Shown here in pieces: positions 50,620 through 59,864 of a DNA stretch of 64,000 nucleotides. The translations under genes and the position numbers were made by a program. Origin of the DNA: Novosphingobium sp. (GTDB lineage Bacteria > Pseudomonadota > Alphaproteobacteria > Sphingomonadales > Sphingomonadaceae). The DNA is taken from positions 62,001-126,000 of the forward strand of contig JACKKV010000005.1 of NCBI GenBank assembly GCA_024236235.1, in the 5' to 3' direction. A model generated the notes under the pieces. That model searched no databases, was not told the origin of the DNA, and saw only the letters and a list, made by a program, of their open reading frames with translations. Every line of letters starts with the position of its first letter. The stretch's first letter is position 1.

Positions 50620-51395
50620 TTGAAGCCATTCTCGTCGTGCTGACCAAGGCGCTGGCCGGGCGCGAGGCCGATCTCGATGACTGGTACACCAATATCCATA
50701 TCCGCGACGCGCTGCGCTTTCGCGGCTCGATCGCGGCCCAGCGCTTCAGCCGCAGCGCCCATCAGCCGATGGACCTGCCCGGCAGTTTCGACTGGCAGTA
50801 TCTGGCACTTTACGACGTGTTCGACGCGGAACGCTTTTCCCGCGAACATTGGGAAAATGCGCTGACCAGCCGCATGATGGTGACCAACGCAATCGATGAC
50901 AGCGTGCTGGAGGATTATCATTATTACCCCCTCGCCTTCCGCGACAACGATCCCGAAGCCCCCCATCAGGGCGGTGTGGTGCTGGAACAGCTGAACGCCG
51001 CGCCTGGGCAGGACACGGCCATGCGCACATGGTATGCGGACAGCTATCTGCCGCAGGCGATGCGCAGACCGGGTGTGCAATCGGCCGGCTTCCTGATGTT
51101 CCGCAGCCACGGCCAGATGATTCCGACAACGCCGGATCATGCCTATGTCGGCATCTACAAACTGAACGATGCGAACGCCTGGCAGGCATGGCAGGGCGCG
51201 GACGCGTTGACCCAGGCGCCATGTATCGATCGATCTTCCCTGCGCATAACCCACTGGGACCGGCTGTCCCAACGGCTTACCAGGGACGATGTGCAAAACC
51301 CGACATCTGCAAGCCTCGCCGCGGAGGAGCAGGCGCGGGCGCGGATGGGAGACAGGGTCTTGACCGGCGGCGTGGAGAAGCTCGGTTCAGCCTGA
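50616..51395 (+). CDS. Tandem EthD-like/dimeric alpha-beta barrel protein
   Basis: A 259-residue protein that appears to contain two ferredoxin-like modules. The first, about residues 1-105, starts IEAILVVLTKALAGREADLD followed by DWYTNIHIRDALRFRG; the second, about 120-215, has TWYADSYLPQAMRRPGVQSAGF. The first module is clearly related to the 115-residue protein at 52148, which has GREDEYNDWYSNRHLADV. EthD-like and similar small barrels act in oxidative cluster steps or as accessory proteins, with no firm function. The 3' end overlaps the convergent SDR gene by nine bases. Confidence 0.78.
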   Translation: MIEAILVVLTKALAGREADLDDWYTNIHIRDALRFRGSIAAQRFSRSAHQPMDLPGSFDWQYLALYDVFDAERFSREHWENALTSRMMVTNAIDDSVLEDYHYYPLAFRDNDPEAPHQGGVVLEQLNAAPGQDTAMRTWYADSYLPQAMRRPGVQSAGFLMFRSHGQMIPTTPDHAYVGIYKLNDANAWQAWQGADALTQAPCIDRSSLRITHWDRLSQRLTRDDVQNPTSASLAAEEQARARMGDRVLTGGVEKLGSA

Positions 51396-52145
51396 GGTGA
51401 TACCATTATCCGCGCTGTAGCAAGCGCCATGCACAGATCGCGCCCGGTCCGATGCGAGGAACAGCAGCGGCTCCACGATGTCTTCCGGCTGAGACGGCGC
51501 GCGAATGCCGATGTAGCGGGCGATCAGGCTCTGATCGGCATCCGCGGGAAATTCCAGCGTCTGCACCATTTCGGTCATCATCCCGCCCGGCGCCAGCGCG
51601 TTTATGCGCACCGGGCTGTGCATGAACTCCATCGCCAGCGACTTCGTCAGGCTCAGCAGTGCCGCTTTGGTCGCCGCATATGGGGCCGTATAGGCCTGCC
51701 CCAGAAAGGCGGCGGTCGATACCACGTTGACGACATTGCCTTGTGCTTCGACCAGATGGGGCATCGCCGCCTGAATCATGAAAAATGGCGCACTGACATT
51801 GGCCGAAAACAGTCTTGCCCAATCGTCGCCGGACACATCGGCAAGGGCATGAAACCTGAGGATGCCGGCAATATTGCACAGCACGTCAAGCCGGCCGAAA
51901 GCCTCGACGGCCGTGGCAACAGCTTTGGCGCAATTGGCCCGATCGCCCAGATCACCGGCGCAAGAGACGCTCTCGCCACCCGCTGCGGCAATGCGCCGGA
52001 CGGTTTCCGCCAGCCCGTCGGCATTCAGGTCCACCAGGCACAGCTTCGCGCCCTCGGTTGCAAACCGGATACTGGACGCGCGGCCCAGCCCCGAAGCAGC
52101 GCCGGTCACCAACACCACCTTGCCGTCAAATTCGCCCTTGCTCAT
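51387..52145 (-). CDS. SDR family oxidoreductase
   Basis: A 252-residue classical SDR with TGAASGLG near residue 15, VDLNADGL after the second strand (NAD-like), CNIAGIL where NNAG is usual, Ser in VVSTAAFLG and the catalytic YAATK. It is the last of three minus-strand genes following the second P450 and the EthD-like gene, so it may oxidise the alcohol made by that P450 (inference). It begins two bases after the EthD-like gene and overlaps the convergent tandem EthD-like gene by nine bases. Confidence 0.92.
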   Translation of the reverse strand: MSKGEFDGKVVLVTGAASGLGRASSIRFATEGAKLCLVDLNADGLAETVRRIAAAGGESVSCAGDLGDRANCAKAVATAVEAFGRLDVLCNIAGILRFHALADVSGDDWARLFSANVSAPFFMIQAAMPHLVEAQGNVVNVVSTAAFLGQAYTAPYAATKAALLSLTKSLAMEFMHSPVRINALAPGGMMTEMVQTLEFPADADQSLIARYIGIRAPSQPEDIVEPLLFLASDRARSVHGACYSADNGITSG

Positions 52146-52147
52146 GC

Positions 52148-52495
52148 TCAGCCCTTCGCTGTCGCGGTGACGAGCGGAGTAATCGCCCGATAGAGGTGAA
52201 TGGCCATATCTTCCATCGAGAACGCCTCGCTCATCACCATCTCGCCGGATTCGACCAGCGCCGTCAGCCGAGCGACCGCAGCGCCCGGATCGTCGGTCTC
52301 CATGGTATAGATCGCCATATAGCGTTGCCGGGGCGTCCCTGGCGCCGCATGGTCCATCAGGCGAAAACGCTGCGCGGAAACGAAACCGGGCACTGCAGTG
52401 ACATCAGCCAGATGCCGGTTGCTGTACCAGTCATTATACTCATCCTCACGCCCCGCGACGGGATTGCTGAGAACGACATAGGCGAATTGTGGCAT
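52148..52495 (-). CDS. EthD-like/dimeric alpha-beta barrel protein
   Basis: A 115-residue single-module protein. FAYVVLSNPVAGREDEYN, then DWYSNRHLADVTAVPGFVSAQRF, place it with the first half of the 259-residue protein at 50616. The His in NRHLADV is conserved as IHIRD in that paralogue. Such small dimeric barrels accompany oxygenase genes, and their role is unclear. It lies between the P450 (35 bases upstream) and the SDR (two bases downstream). Confidence 0.78.
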   Translation of the reverse strand: MPQFAYVVLSNPVAGREDEYNDWYSNRHLADVTAVPGFVSAQRFRLMDHAAPGTPRQRYMAIYTMETDDPGAAVARLTALVESGEMVMSEAFSMEDMAIHLYRAITPLVTATAKG

Positions 52496-52530
52496 GTGGA
52501 GCCCCTGTGCTGAAAATGCGGTCGGCCCGG

Positions 52531-53745
52531 CTACCAGACCAGCGGCAGCGTGACCGGCTGGATCATGCCCAGGTGATATTCAACCGCATGCCCCGGCCTG
52601 AGGCCGAATTGCGGAATACGATTGACGAATTCCTCGATCGCGATGCGCATCTCGCGCTTGGCCAGATGCATGCCCACGCACATGTGCGGACCGAAACCGA
52701 ACGAGACATGGCGGGGGTTGCGGTCGAAGCGGACTTCGCCCGGTTCAGGGAATTCCTGAGGGTCGCGGCCCGCCAGTGTAGTGGACATCGCCACCTTGTC
52801 ACCCGGCATCATCTTAACGCCGTTGAACTCCGTTTCCCTGGTGCAGGTGCGGAAGGTGGTAACGGCCGCATAGGCGCGCATCATTTCGTCAATGGCGTGC
52901 GGGATCTGGCGGGGATCGTCTTTCAGCAATTGCTGATGCTGCGGGTTACGGGCGAGATGGAGAAACTGCAGCCCCATATTGGTGGAGACTGTATCCAGTC
53001 CGCCGATAAACAGGTTGAACGCGAAGCCGACCAGTTCATCTTCGTTAAGCTTGCGCCCGTCCACCTCCACACCGAGCGCGTAGCTGATGATGTCACCCCG
53101 CGGATTCCTGCGGCGATCCTCGATCTCGTCGCGCAGGAAGCCAACCACATTGCGCGTTGCTTCCGCGATCGTCGCCATGTCGAGTGAGTGCAGGAGACCG
53201 GTTTCCCATTCAAGAAACTGTCTGGTGTTGCTGAGCGGAAAATCCATCAGTTCGAGGAAAACCTTGATCGGAAATTCGAAAGCGAAATCGGCCATGAATT
53301 CGCATTCGCCCCGCTCGCAAAACCCCTCGATATATTCGACCGCGTAGCCACGAATCCTATCTTCCAGCTTGGCCATGGCCGATGGCGTGAACAACGGATT
53401 GATGAAGGCGCGATACTTGGCATGGTTCGGCGGATCGATTTCCACCGGCAGGTTGGTCCAAGTATCGCCGATCAATTTTGCGAAAGGCGAGAAATCCTTG
53501 CTCGAAAAGGTTTCAGTATCGAAATAGATTTTCCGCAAATCTTCCACCCGGCGCACAATCCAGGCTGGCGTCGCCCCCGGATAGGCATGTGGCGCGTAAA
53601 AGATTTCCGGCCCGTCATGGACGGCGGCGGCCCATTCGCCGAAGGGATCAGCAGCGGTCGTCATCCCGAATACATAGGGAAAGGGACGAACCAGCGATGA
53701 TGGCACATGATCCGGGATGACCGGTTCGGGAAATTGCAACTGCAT
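52531..53745 (-). CDS. Cytochrome P450 (CYP), second copy
   Basis: A 404-residue soluble P450 with I-helix FIGGLDTVSTNMG, K-helix EMMRAY (ExxR) and heme loop FGFGPHMCVGMHLAKREM; the thiolate Cys is near residue 356. It resembles the P450 at 4720, with the same GGLDT I-helix and similar FEFPIKVFLELM and LEWE regions, so the pair probably arose by duplication. It needs a ferredoxin partner. It heads a minus-strand operon with an EthD-like protein and an SDR and is divergent from an HxlR regulator. No full operator palindrome is present upstream, unlike most other units here, which suggests separate control. Confidence 0.95.
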   Translation of the reverse strand: MQLQFPEPVIPDHVPSSLVRPFPYVFGMTTAADPFGEWAAAVHDGPEIFYAPHAYPGATPAWIVRRVEDLRKIYFDTETFSSKDFSPFAKLIGDTWTNLPVEIDPPNHAKYRAFINPLFTPSAMAKLEDRIRGYAVEYIEGFCERGECEFMADFAFEFPIKVFLELMDFPLSNTRQFLEWETGLLHSLDMATIAEATRNVVGFLRDEIEDRRRNPRGDIISYALGVEVDGRKLNEDELVGFAFNLFIGGLDTVSTNMGLQFLHLARNPQHQQLLKDDPRQIPHAIDEMMRAYAAVTTFRTCTRETEFNGVKMMPGDKVAMSTTLAGRDPQEFPEPGEVRFDRNPRHVSFGFGPHMCVGMHLAKREMRIAIEEFVNRIPQFGLRPGHAVEYHLGMIQPVTLPLVW

Positions 53746-53910
53746 CGCACTTCTCCATGGCAGTTCGATCTGTGATCCGCGCCATCGCGGTCCGGACCCC
53801 GGAAAGCAGTGGGGCTTGCCGACGCGAATTCCGGCTTTCTGCTGTATCGATTATGCGCTAACATCACTTTCGAAAAGCAGGATGATTTTTTATGTGTAAG
53901 TATTAAATAT

Positions 53911-54273
53911 ATGACTATCGCGAAAAACCGGGATGTTCAGCCCGAAGAATATGCCGATCTGCGCCGGGCACTGACGCTGATTACAGGCAAGTGGAAGCTG
54001 GAAATACTCTGGCTGCTGTACCACCGCACACACCGATTCGGTGAACTGCGGCGCACGATTCCGGGCGTGACTCAGCACATGCTGACCAAGCAATTGCGCG
54101 AACTGGAAGCCGACGGGCTGGTGACCCGCACTGTCTATGCCGAAGTGCCGCCGCGCGTCGAATACAGTATGACCGAAGCGACCAGGGCGCTGGAACCCAC
54201 GATCAGTTCGCTGATGGAGTGGTGGCAGTCCGTCGGCAAGAGCGCGCAGTCCGGCAAGCAATCCAGACCCTGA
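53911..54273 (+). CDS. HxlR family (winged helix) transcriptional regulator
   Basis: A 120-residue HxlR-type regulator: ITGKWKLEILWLLYHRTHRF, then ELRRTIPGVTQHMLTKQLRE, ELEADGLVTRTVYAEVPPRVEY and a C-terminal dimer helix. HxlR proteins are small dimeric winged-helix repressors or activators that sense electrophiles or metabolites. The start at MTIAKNRDV is in AT-rich DNA without a clear ribosome site; the frame is open upstream. It is divergent from the second P450 operon (165-base gap) and is its probable local regulator. Confidence 0.9.
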   Translation: MTIAKNRDVQPEEYADLRRALTLITGKWKLEILWLLYHRTHRFGELRRTIPGVTQHMLTKQLRELEADGLVTRTVYAEVPPRVEYSMTEATRALEPTISSLMEWWQSVGKSAQSGKQSRP

Positions 54274-54293
54274 CCCGCACCCTCCTGCGCGCA

Positions 54294-55457
54294 TTACCAG
54301 CGCCGCCGCATCTGTGCGCCCCGCCGCCTTGCGCGCAGTTGCGCCTCGCGCTGTTCGGGCGTCACCAAGGGTGTATCCGATGGAAGCAACGCGCGCAGAT
54401 CGGCCATATCCACCAGCCGCAGGGTCGGCTCCGGCCCGCTGCTCGCGCCCGTCCAACGCAACATGATCGCGCCATCGCTGTTACCGCCCGGATCAAGCCA
54501 GTTGGAAACTCCCGGATCGTCCCTTGCGATGACCGCGCGAAACCTGCCGTCCGCATCGATCCGGGCCTGCCCGCCATTCAGGCTGGACTGGCGGTTCATC
54601 CAGTCGATGCTGTTCCACATCATGTCCGACAGCTGAACGTTCCAGTATTGCACCCGGTCGGGCAACGCGGTTTCAAGCAGCAGTGCCTTGCCCGCCTCCA
54701 GCCTGAACAGCCCCTGATAATAATGCTGGCCTTCAACCCCGCCGCGACCGGCCCAGTCATCATGTTCCAGCGCGTTCCACAGACCTTTGTCCCGTTGCGC
54801 CTTGATGAAGCCCAGTGCCATCCCGGACAGGCGCCGGGGATAGGCAGCGAGCGCAGTCAGCCTTTCGGCGATATCTTCTGCCGCCCAGCGCCGGGGCCGG
54901 TGCGCCTTTTCGATCCGTTCGATGGCGATCCGCGCATCGCGCCCGTTGCCCCAGTCATAACTTGCCTGCCGCAAGGACAACGACCGGGCGGAAGGATCGA
55001 GCCGATACCAGTCACCTGTCCAATCCCGCGGCTGTTCGGCGCTCAGAAGAACCGAAAATCTCCCTTGGTCATCCAGAGTCAGCGTATCGAAATCAAGTGT
55101 GCCAAGTGACGGGCCAAGTTCTTCCATTACCCCTAGCCCGCCGGCTGCGATGTCCATCATCACGAACAACCCGTCGCCCCGCTCTCCGGTCAGGAGATAG
55201 GAACCCGCCCCGTCGATGGCAGCCGTGCCATAAATGAAGTCGGGATTGGTGCCGATGCAATTGAGGTGCGTGTTCACGGCAGGCACGAAATCGGGCAGGT
55301 CGGGATCGGCAAAAGCCGTGAACCAGCCCGAGGCCAGCGTCAGGAAAAAAAGCCGTTCCGCCTCTGCCTGCAACTGCGGGTCGTCCGGATCGGCAAGCAG
55401 CGCCAGCAGGTCGGATGTTGCGCCAAGGCTGGCAATCCTGTCCGCCCAGCCGGTCAT
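54294..55457 (-). CDS. DUF1214 domain protein, second copy
   Basis: A 387-residue protein, paralogous to the one at 10658. The C-terminal DUF1214-like region has LETALPDRVQYWNVQLSD (about residues 259-276), SSLNGGQARID and ARDDPGVSNWLDPGG (about 310-324). The N-terminal half has FLTLASGWFTAFADPDLPDF and HLNCIGTNPDF. The reaction is unknown. The ATG overlaps the stop of the sulfotransferase gene by four bases, so this copy is directly coupled to a sulfotransferase, as the first copy is linked to one through an SDR. Confidence 0.8.
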   Translation of the reverse strand: MTGWADRIASLGATSDLLALLADPDDPQLQAEAERLFFLTLASGWFTAFADPDLPDFVPAVNTHLNCIGTNPDFIYGTAAIDGAGSYLLTGERGDGLFVMMDIAAGGLGVMEELGPSLGTLDFDTLTLDDQGRFSVLLSAEQPRDWTGDWYRLDPSARSLSLRQASYDWGNGRDARIAIERIEKAHRPRRWAAEDIAERLTALAAYPRRLSGMALGFIKAQRDKGLWNALEHDDWAGRGGVEGQHYYQGLFRLEAGKALLLETALPDRVQYWNVQLSDMMWNSIDWMNRQSSLNGGQARIDADGRFRAVIARDDPGVSNWLDPGGNSDGAIMLRWTGASSGPEPTLRLVDMADLRALLPSDTPLVTPEQREAQLRARRRGAQMRRRW

Positions 55458-56599
55458 AGATAATCGCCGTAACTGGCGATGTAATCGGCATAGACGACTT
55501 CCACCTGCTCCCGCGTCAGGCCATAATCAGCCAGTTCGTAGCGGTGCTGCCCGTGCTTGTCTGCCGGGTTGGCCTGCCACCAGCCCTGCACGGCCTGTTC
55601 GGTTTGAGCGTTAAAGTCCATCGCCGCATGATCATAGACCTGCCGCACTGCGGCCACCGGATCGGCGATGATGTCCCTGAAAGGCAAATCGAGCACGCGA
55701 ACCTGTGGATTGGCCTGGCGCCAGGCCATGGCAGCGACTTGCCCGTCATGCCACAAATGCAGCAGTTCATTGCCCAGTGCCGCGCGATCGATCGCGCTGA
55801 AGCTGACGCTGCGGATCACCTCGATCAGGCGCGAGATTGACGCCATCACCGTCACCGGATCGCGGTGAGGCTGGACCAGCACTGCATCAGGATAGACACT
55901 GAACAGTTCGGGCAGGTGATAGGCATGTTCCTGCACCTTCAGCACCCAGCGCTGGCGCGCATTCTTCCACGACAAATGCTGCAGCCACATCCTGTGGACC
56001 TGATATCCGAAGCTGGTGTCGGCCTGCCGGTACCATTGATAATAGCCCGGCAGTCTGAACAGCATGGTCGGGTTAATGCCCTGAAATGCCGTTTCCAGGA
56101 TCATTCCGCATTCCTGCGGGATACGCGCACCAATCGGATGCGCCTTCAGCACATCCGCCCATGCTCCGGTGAAATTTTCCGCAACATAGGCATCGAAAGC
56201 ATCGGCACGCGGGTCCGTATCGAAGCACGCGGCTTGGGGCGGCGGGGATGGCGCGGCGACCTCCCACTGCAAGGGGGTGCGCACCTGGGGGTCCGCCCCG
56301 ATCAGCGCATGCAGGATCGAGGTGCCGCAGCGCGGCAGGCCAAGGATGAACACCGGCCGGTCAATCGCCACCTGCGCGATCGCCGGGTTGGCCACCCGAT
56401 CCGCCGCGATTGCCGCCAGCCGTGCAAGATTATCCTGAAACTGGGCCAGCGCGCGCGCGCGCCCCTCCTCCGAAAGCTCCTGCTCCCGCTCCAGCGCTGC
56501 CAATGCCGCATGCAACCCTGGTGAGACGCCCGCAGCAAGGTCATCGTCGATGCCCGCTGCAGCCAGCATCGCAGCGGCGGTTGGGATCTTGGCGGCCAC
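55454..56599 (-). CDS. PAPS-dependent sulfotransferase, second copy
   Basis: A 381-residue sulfotransferase. The phosphosulfate loop FILGLPRCGTS is at residues 84-94, the KVQEHAY and QPHRDPVTVMASISR segments match the 3'-phosphate region, and QWEVAAPSPPP resembles EWEWYIPWPPP of the copy at 12681. A Cys replaces the Thr of RTGTT. It should sulfate a hydroxyl of a pathway intermediate. The start is taken as GTG at 56599 because AGGAG stands five bases before it and the operator is 59 bases upstream; an ATG at 56644 would add 15 residues. Confidence 0.87.
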   Translation of the reverse strand: MAAKIPTAAAMLAAAGIDDDLAAGVSPGLHAALAALEREQELSEEGRARALAQFQDNLARLAAIAADRVANPAIAQVAIDRPVFILGLPRCGTSILHALIGADPQVRTPLQWEVAAPSPPPQAACFDTDPRADAFDAYVAENFTGAWADVLKAHPIGARIPQECGMILETAFQGINPTMLFRLPGYYQWYRQADTSFGYQVHRMWLQHLSWKNARQRWVLKVQEHAYHLPELFSVYPDAVLVQPHRDPVTVMASISRLIEVIRSVSFSAIDRAALGNELLHLWHDGQVAAMAWRQANPQVRVLDLPFRDIIADPVAAVRQVYDHAAMDFNAQTEQAVQGWWQANPADKHGQHRYELADYGLTREQVEVVYADYIASYGDYL

Positions 56600-56658
56600 G
56601 GCCTCTCCTCGAGCGTCTGTTGTTGCACCCAACCTGCATCCCATCCGCCATTGCGCCG

Positions 56659-56674
56659 CCTGTCGGCGGGTAGG
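56659..56674. promoter_or_regulatory. Cluster operator palindrome, copy 13
   Basis: CCTGTC-GGCG-GGTAGG matches the consensus. It lies almost exactly midway between the divergent sulfotransferase (start 56599) and GMC oxidoreductase (start 56733) genes, 59 and 58 bases from the two starts. Confidence 0.78.
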
Positions 56675-56732
56675 TCCACCGGGCGCACCGCCGGTTACCA
56701 GACGAGTGCCGGAGCAGGAGGGCGCTGTAAGG

Positions 56733-58333
56733 ATGACTGACGGCAGCTATGACTATGTCATCGTCGGCGCGGGCTCGTCAGGCTGTGTCCTCGCGAACCG
56801 GCTCTCACAAAATCCGGCAAACCGTGTGCTGCTGATCGAGTGCGGACCGGACGACAAGAGCCCGTTGATCCGCATGCCGCGCGGTGTCGGCAAATTGCTC
56901 GATCCGGCCAATCCGCATGTTTTTGCCTATCCCGTCACCCCTGCCGGCAATCAGCCGCAGGAAACATGGCTGAAGGGACGAACGGTCGGCGGGTCCAGCT
57001 CGATCAACGGTATGGTCTATATGCGCGGCAGCCCGCAGGACTATGACGACTGGGCAGCTGCGGGTTGTACCGGCTGGGGGTGGGACCGGATCGGCGCGCA
57101 ATATCTGAAACTGGAGGATCACTGTCTTGGCGCGGATAGGTGGCGCGGCGCTGGCGGCGCGCTCAGGATTTCGCGTTTTCCCAAGGGAAACCCGCTGTGC
57201 CAGGCCATACTCGATGCTGCGGGCGAGCTGGGCGTGCCGGAGGTGGAGGATGTAAATCACACCGATGTCGTGGCCAGCCAGGGCATGGGCTATCAGACGC
57301 TCACCATTTTCGGGGGTCGGCGATTTTCCGCCGCACGGGCATTTCTCGACCCCGTGCGCACTCGCCCTAATCTGGACGTGCTGACGGGGATGCGGGCCGA
57401 GCGCGTCCTGTTCAGCGGCAAGAGGGTGTGCGGCGTGGAGCTTGCAGGCCGGACTGTCGCGTGCCGGGGCGAGGTGATCCTTTCAGCAGGTGCGGTCGAA
57501 TCCCCGAAACTGCTGGAACTGAGCGGAATCGGTGACGCGGCGCGGCTGCGCATGCTGGGGATCAACCTTCTGGCTCACAGCCCGCACGTGGGGGAAAACC
57601 TTCGCGAGCACCGCTATGTCGCAATGGACTGGCGTGTGACCGCTCACAGTTCCAACCAGAAGCTGCGAGGCCTCGGCTTGCTTGCCTCTGTCCTGCGCTA
57701 TGCCATCTCCAGAACCGGGCCGATGACGGATGGGGCGCACGAGGTTGGCGGCTTCATAAAGACCAGACCAGAACTCGACCGTCCGGATGCACAGGTCGGT
57801 TCGATGCTGGTGACCATGCATACCAATGCACGCGCTCAGGTGGTGCTGGACGATTTCCCCGGAATGCGGGTGCTGGGTTATTTCACCCGTCCCGAAAGCC
57901 GCGGATCGACGCATATCACCTGCGCCGACCCCGCGCAGATGCCTGCCATCGATGCGAATCACTTTGCCGAGGAGATAGACCGGCGGAAAGCGCTGGATCT
58001 GTTCAAATGGCTGCGCCGGCTGGGCAGACAACCGGCGCTGGCGCGATGGATCGTTGAAGAAACGGGCGTGGGCGCCACCATGCATGGCGATACGGAAATC
58101 CTCGCCAACCTGCTTCGGCTCGGTGGCACCAGCTTTCATATCGCCGGGACAGCGGCGATGGGCGGGCAGGACGACAGCGTTCTCGACCCGCAACTAAGGG
58201 TCCGGGGGTTGATGGCCTGCGGGTGTGCGACACCTCGATCATGCCAACGCTCGTTTCCGGCAACACCAACGCCCCTGCCATGGCCATCGCGATGAATGCG
58301 GCGGAGATGATCCTGACGAAAGACCAGACCTGA
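56733..58333 (+). pseudogene. GMC family FAD oxidoreductase, frameshifted near its 3' end
   Basis: A choline dehydrogenase-like GMC oxidoreductase. The FAD motif VIVGAGSSGCVLANRLS is at residues 10-26, GRTVGGSSSINGMVYMRG follows, and the catalytic His is in SFHIAGTAAMG. As sequenced the frame ends at 58295 with an unrelated tail after LDPQLRVRG. One missing G in the run at 58204-58208 explains this: the +1 frame continues VDGLRVCDTSIMP and SGNTNAPAMAIA, the normal GMC end with the second catalytic residue, and stops at 58331-58333, overlapping the ALDH ATG as TGATG. It is either a true frameshift or a homopolymer sequencing error. It should oxidise an alcohol to the aldehyde used by the ALDH. 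Confidence 0.85.
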
Positions 58334-59823
58334 TGACCACCCCCTTCACACAAATCGACAAGCTCTTTATCGGCGGCGAGTGGATTACCCCCGAACATGG
58401 CGTCGAAGCGGTCATAAACCCCGCTTCGCAAACCGTAATCGGCCAGGCACCGCTCGCCGGAGAGGGACAGGTCGATGCCGCGATGGGTGCTGCGCGAGAG
58501 GCCTTTGATCATGGCCCCTGGCCTGCCATGTCGATGGATGAGCGGGCCGATGTCATGCAGCGCATGGCAGACGCGCTTTTCGCGCGTCAGGCGGATATTG
58601 CCAAGCTCATTGTCGCTGAAGTCGGGTGCGCCCAGCACATTACGCACACAATGCAGGTAGCCAATCCGATCCAGCATCTGGTCTCTGCGATCCGCGACGC
58701 ACGCCGCGAGGAAGATGAACGTCTACCGATCGACATCACGCCCAACATGTTCGCGCCGGGGGGCCCGCAGTTGCTCGGCGGGACGACCGTGGTGCGCGAG
58801 CCGGTCGGCGTGGTCAGCGCAATTACGGGATACAATTTCCCCTTTCTTCTCAATCTGGCGAAGGTTTCTCCGGCGCTGCTGGCGGGCTGCACAATGGTTC
58901 TGAAGCCATCGCCATACACGCCTTTTTCCGCAATGCTGCTCGGCCAGATTGCCGAACAGATCGGTCTGCCCCCCGGCGTGCTCAACATTGTGACGGGCGG
59001 GATTCCCGAAGGGCGGATGCTGTGCACTGATGAACGCGTGGACATGGTAAGCTTCACCGGCTCTGACGGTGTGGGTGCGGCAATCATGGAGCAGGCCGCG
59101 CCAACGCTGAAGAAAGTTCATCTCGAACTGGGCGGCAAATCCGCAATGATTGTTCGCCATGATGCCAATGTGCAGCGTGCGGCGGCGATGGCTGTCGGCT
59201 TCCTGTCGGTCAACGCCGGTCAGGGCTGCGCCATTCCGACGCGGTTGCTTGTCCATAACAGCATCCGACCCGCCTTCGCCGAAGCGGCGAAGGCGGCTGC
59301 TGCGCAAATCCGGGTCGGCGATGCGTCCGATCCGACCGTGATGATGGGGCCGCTCATTCGCGAAAGTCAGCGCCAGAAGGTCGAGCATTACATTGCGCTT
59401 GGCAAGCAGGCGGGCGCCACTCTGTTGTGCGGCGGTGGCAGGCCGCCGGGTCTCGACGCGGGTTTCTTCACTGAATTGACCCTGTTCGACAACGTCACTA
59501 ACGACATGCGCATCGCACAAGATGAAATTTTCGGCCCCGTTGGCTGCATCATCGGCTTTGACAGCGACGACGAAGCCATCGCCATTGCCAATGCCTCCCG
59601 CTTTGGCCTCAACGGCGCGATCGAAACGGCGGACGCGGCCACAGGATACGCCATGGCACGCCGTATCCGTGCGGGTAGCGTATCCCTCAATGGCGGAACG
59701 GGGACGATGAGCTATGCACCAATCGGTGGCTACAAGCGGTCCGGCATCGGACGGGAGTACGGGCCGCACTGGCTGCGCGAATATCAGCACGAGAAGTCCA
59801 TTTTCTATCCCATCGGCCGCTGA
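58333..59823 (+). CDS. NAD(P)-dependent aldehyde dehydrogenase
   Basis: A 496-residue ALDH of usual length. Catalytic residues are N168 in GYNFPF, E265 in LELGGKSA and C299 in NAGQGCAIP. FTGSDGVGAAI is the NAD-binding turn and EIFGPVGCII the late family motif. It oxidises an aldehyde to the acid that the CoA ligase could activate. The start ATG at 58333 overlaps the restored stop of the GMC gene (TGATG), so alcohol oxidation and aldehyde oxidation are encoded together. Confidence 0.95.
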   Translation: MTTPFTQIDKLFIGGEWITPEHGVEAVINPASQTVIGQAPLAGEGQVDAAMGAAREAFDHGPWPAMSMDERADVMQRMADALFARQADIAKLIVAEVGCAQHITHTMQVANPIQHLVSAIRDARREEDERLPIDITPNMFAPGGPQLLGGTTVVREPVGVVSAITGYNFPFLLNLAKVSPALLAGCTMVLKPSPYTPFSAMLLGQIAEQIGLPPGVLNIVTGGIPEGRMLCTDERVDMVSFTGSDGVGAAIMEQAAPTLKKVHLELGGKSAMIVRHDANVQRAAAMAVGFLSVNAGQGCAIPTRLLVHNSIRPAFAEAAKAAAAQIRVGDASDPTVMMGPLIRESQRQKVEHYIALGKQAGATLLCGGGRPPGLDAGFFTELTLFDNVTNDMRIAQDEIFGPVGCIIGFDSDDEAIAIANASRFGLNGAIETADAATGYAMARRIRAGSVSLNGGTGTMSYAPIGGYKRSGIGREYGPHWLREYQHEKSIFYPIGR

Positions 59824-59864
59824 ACTTGTTGAACTTCGGGACGAACGCCGTGGCCGGAACCAAG

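Noticed and set aside
53866..53882. ACTTTC-GAAA-AGCAGG before the HxlR gene as an operator copy
   Set aside because: It has one mismatch in each arm and does not stand out from background; the P450-HxlR gap is treated as lacking the operator.
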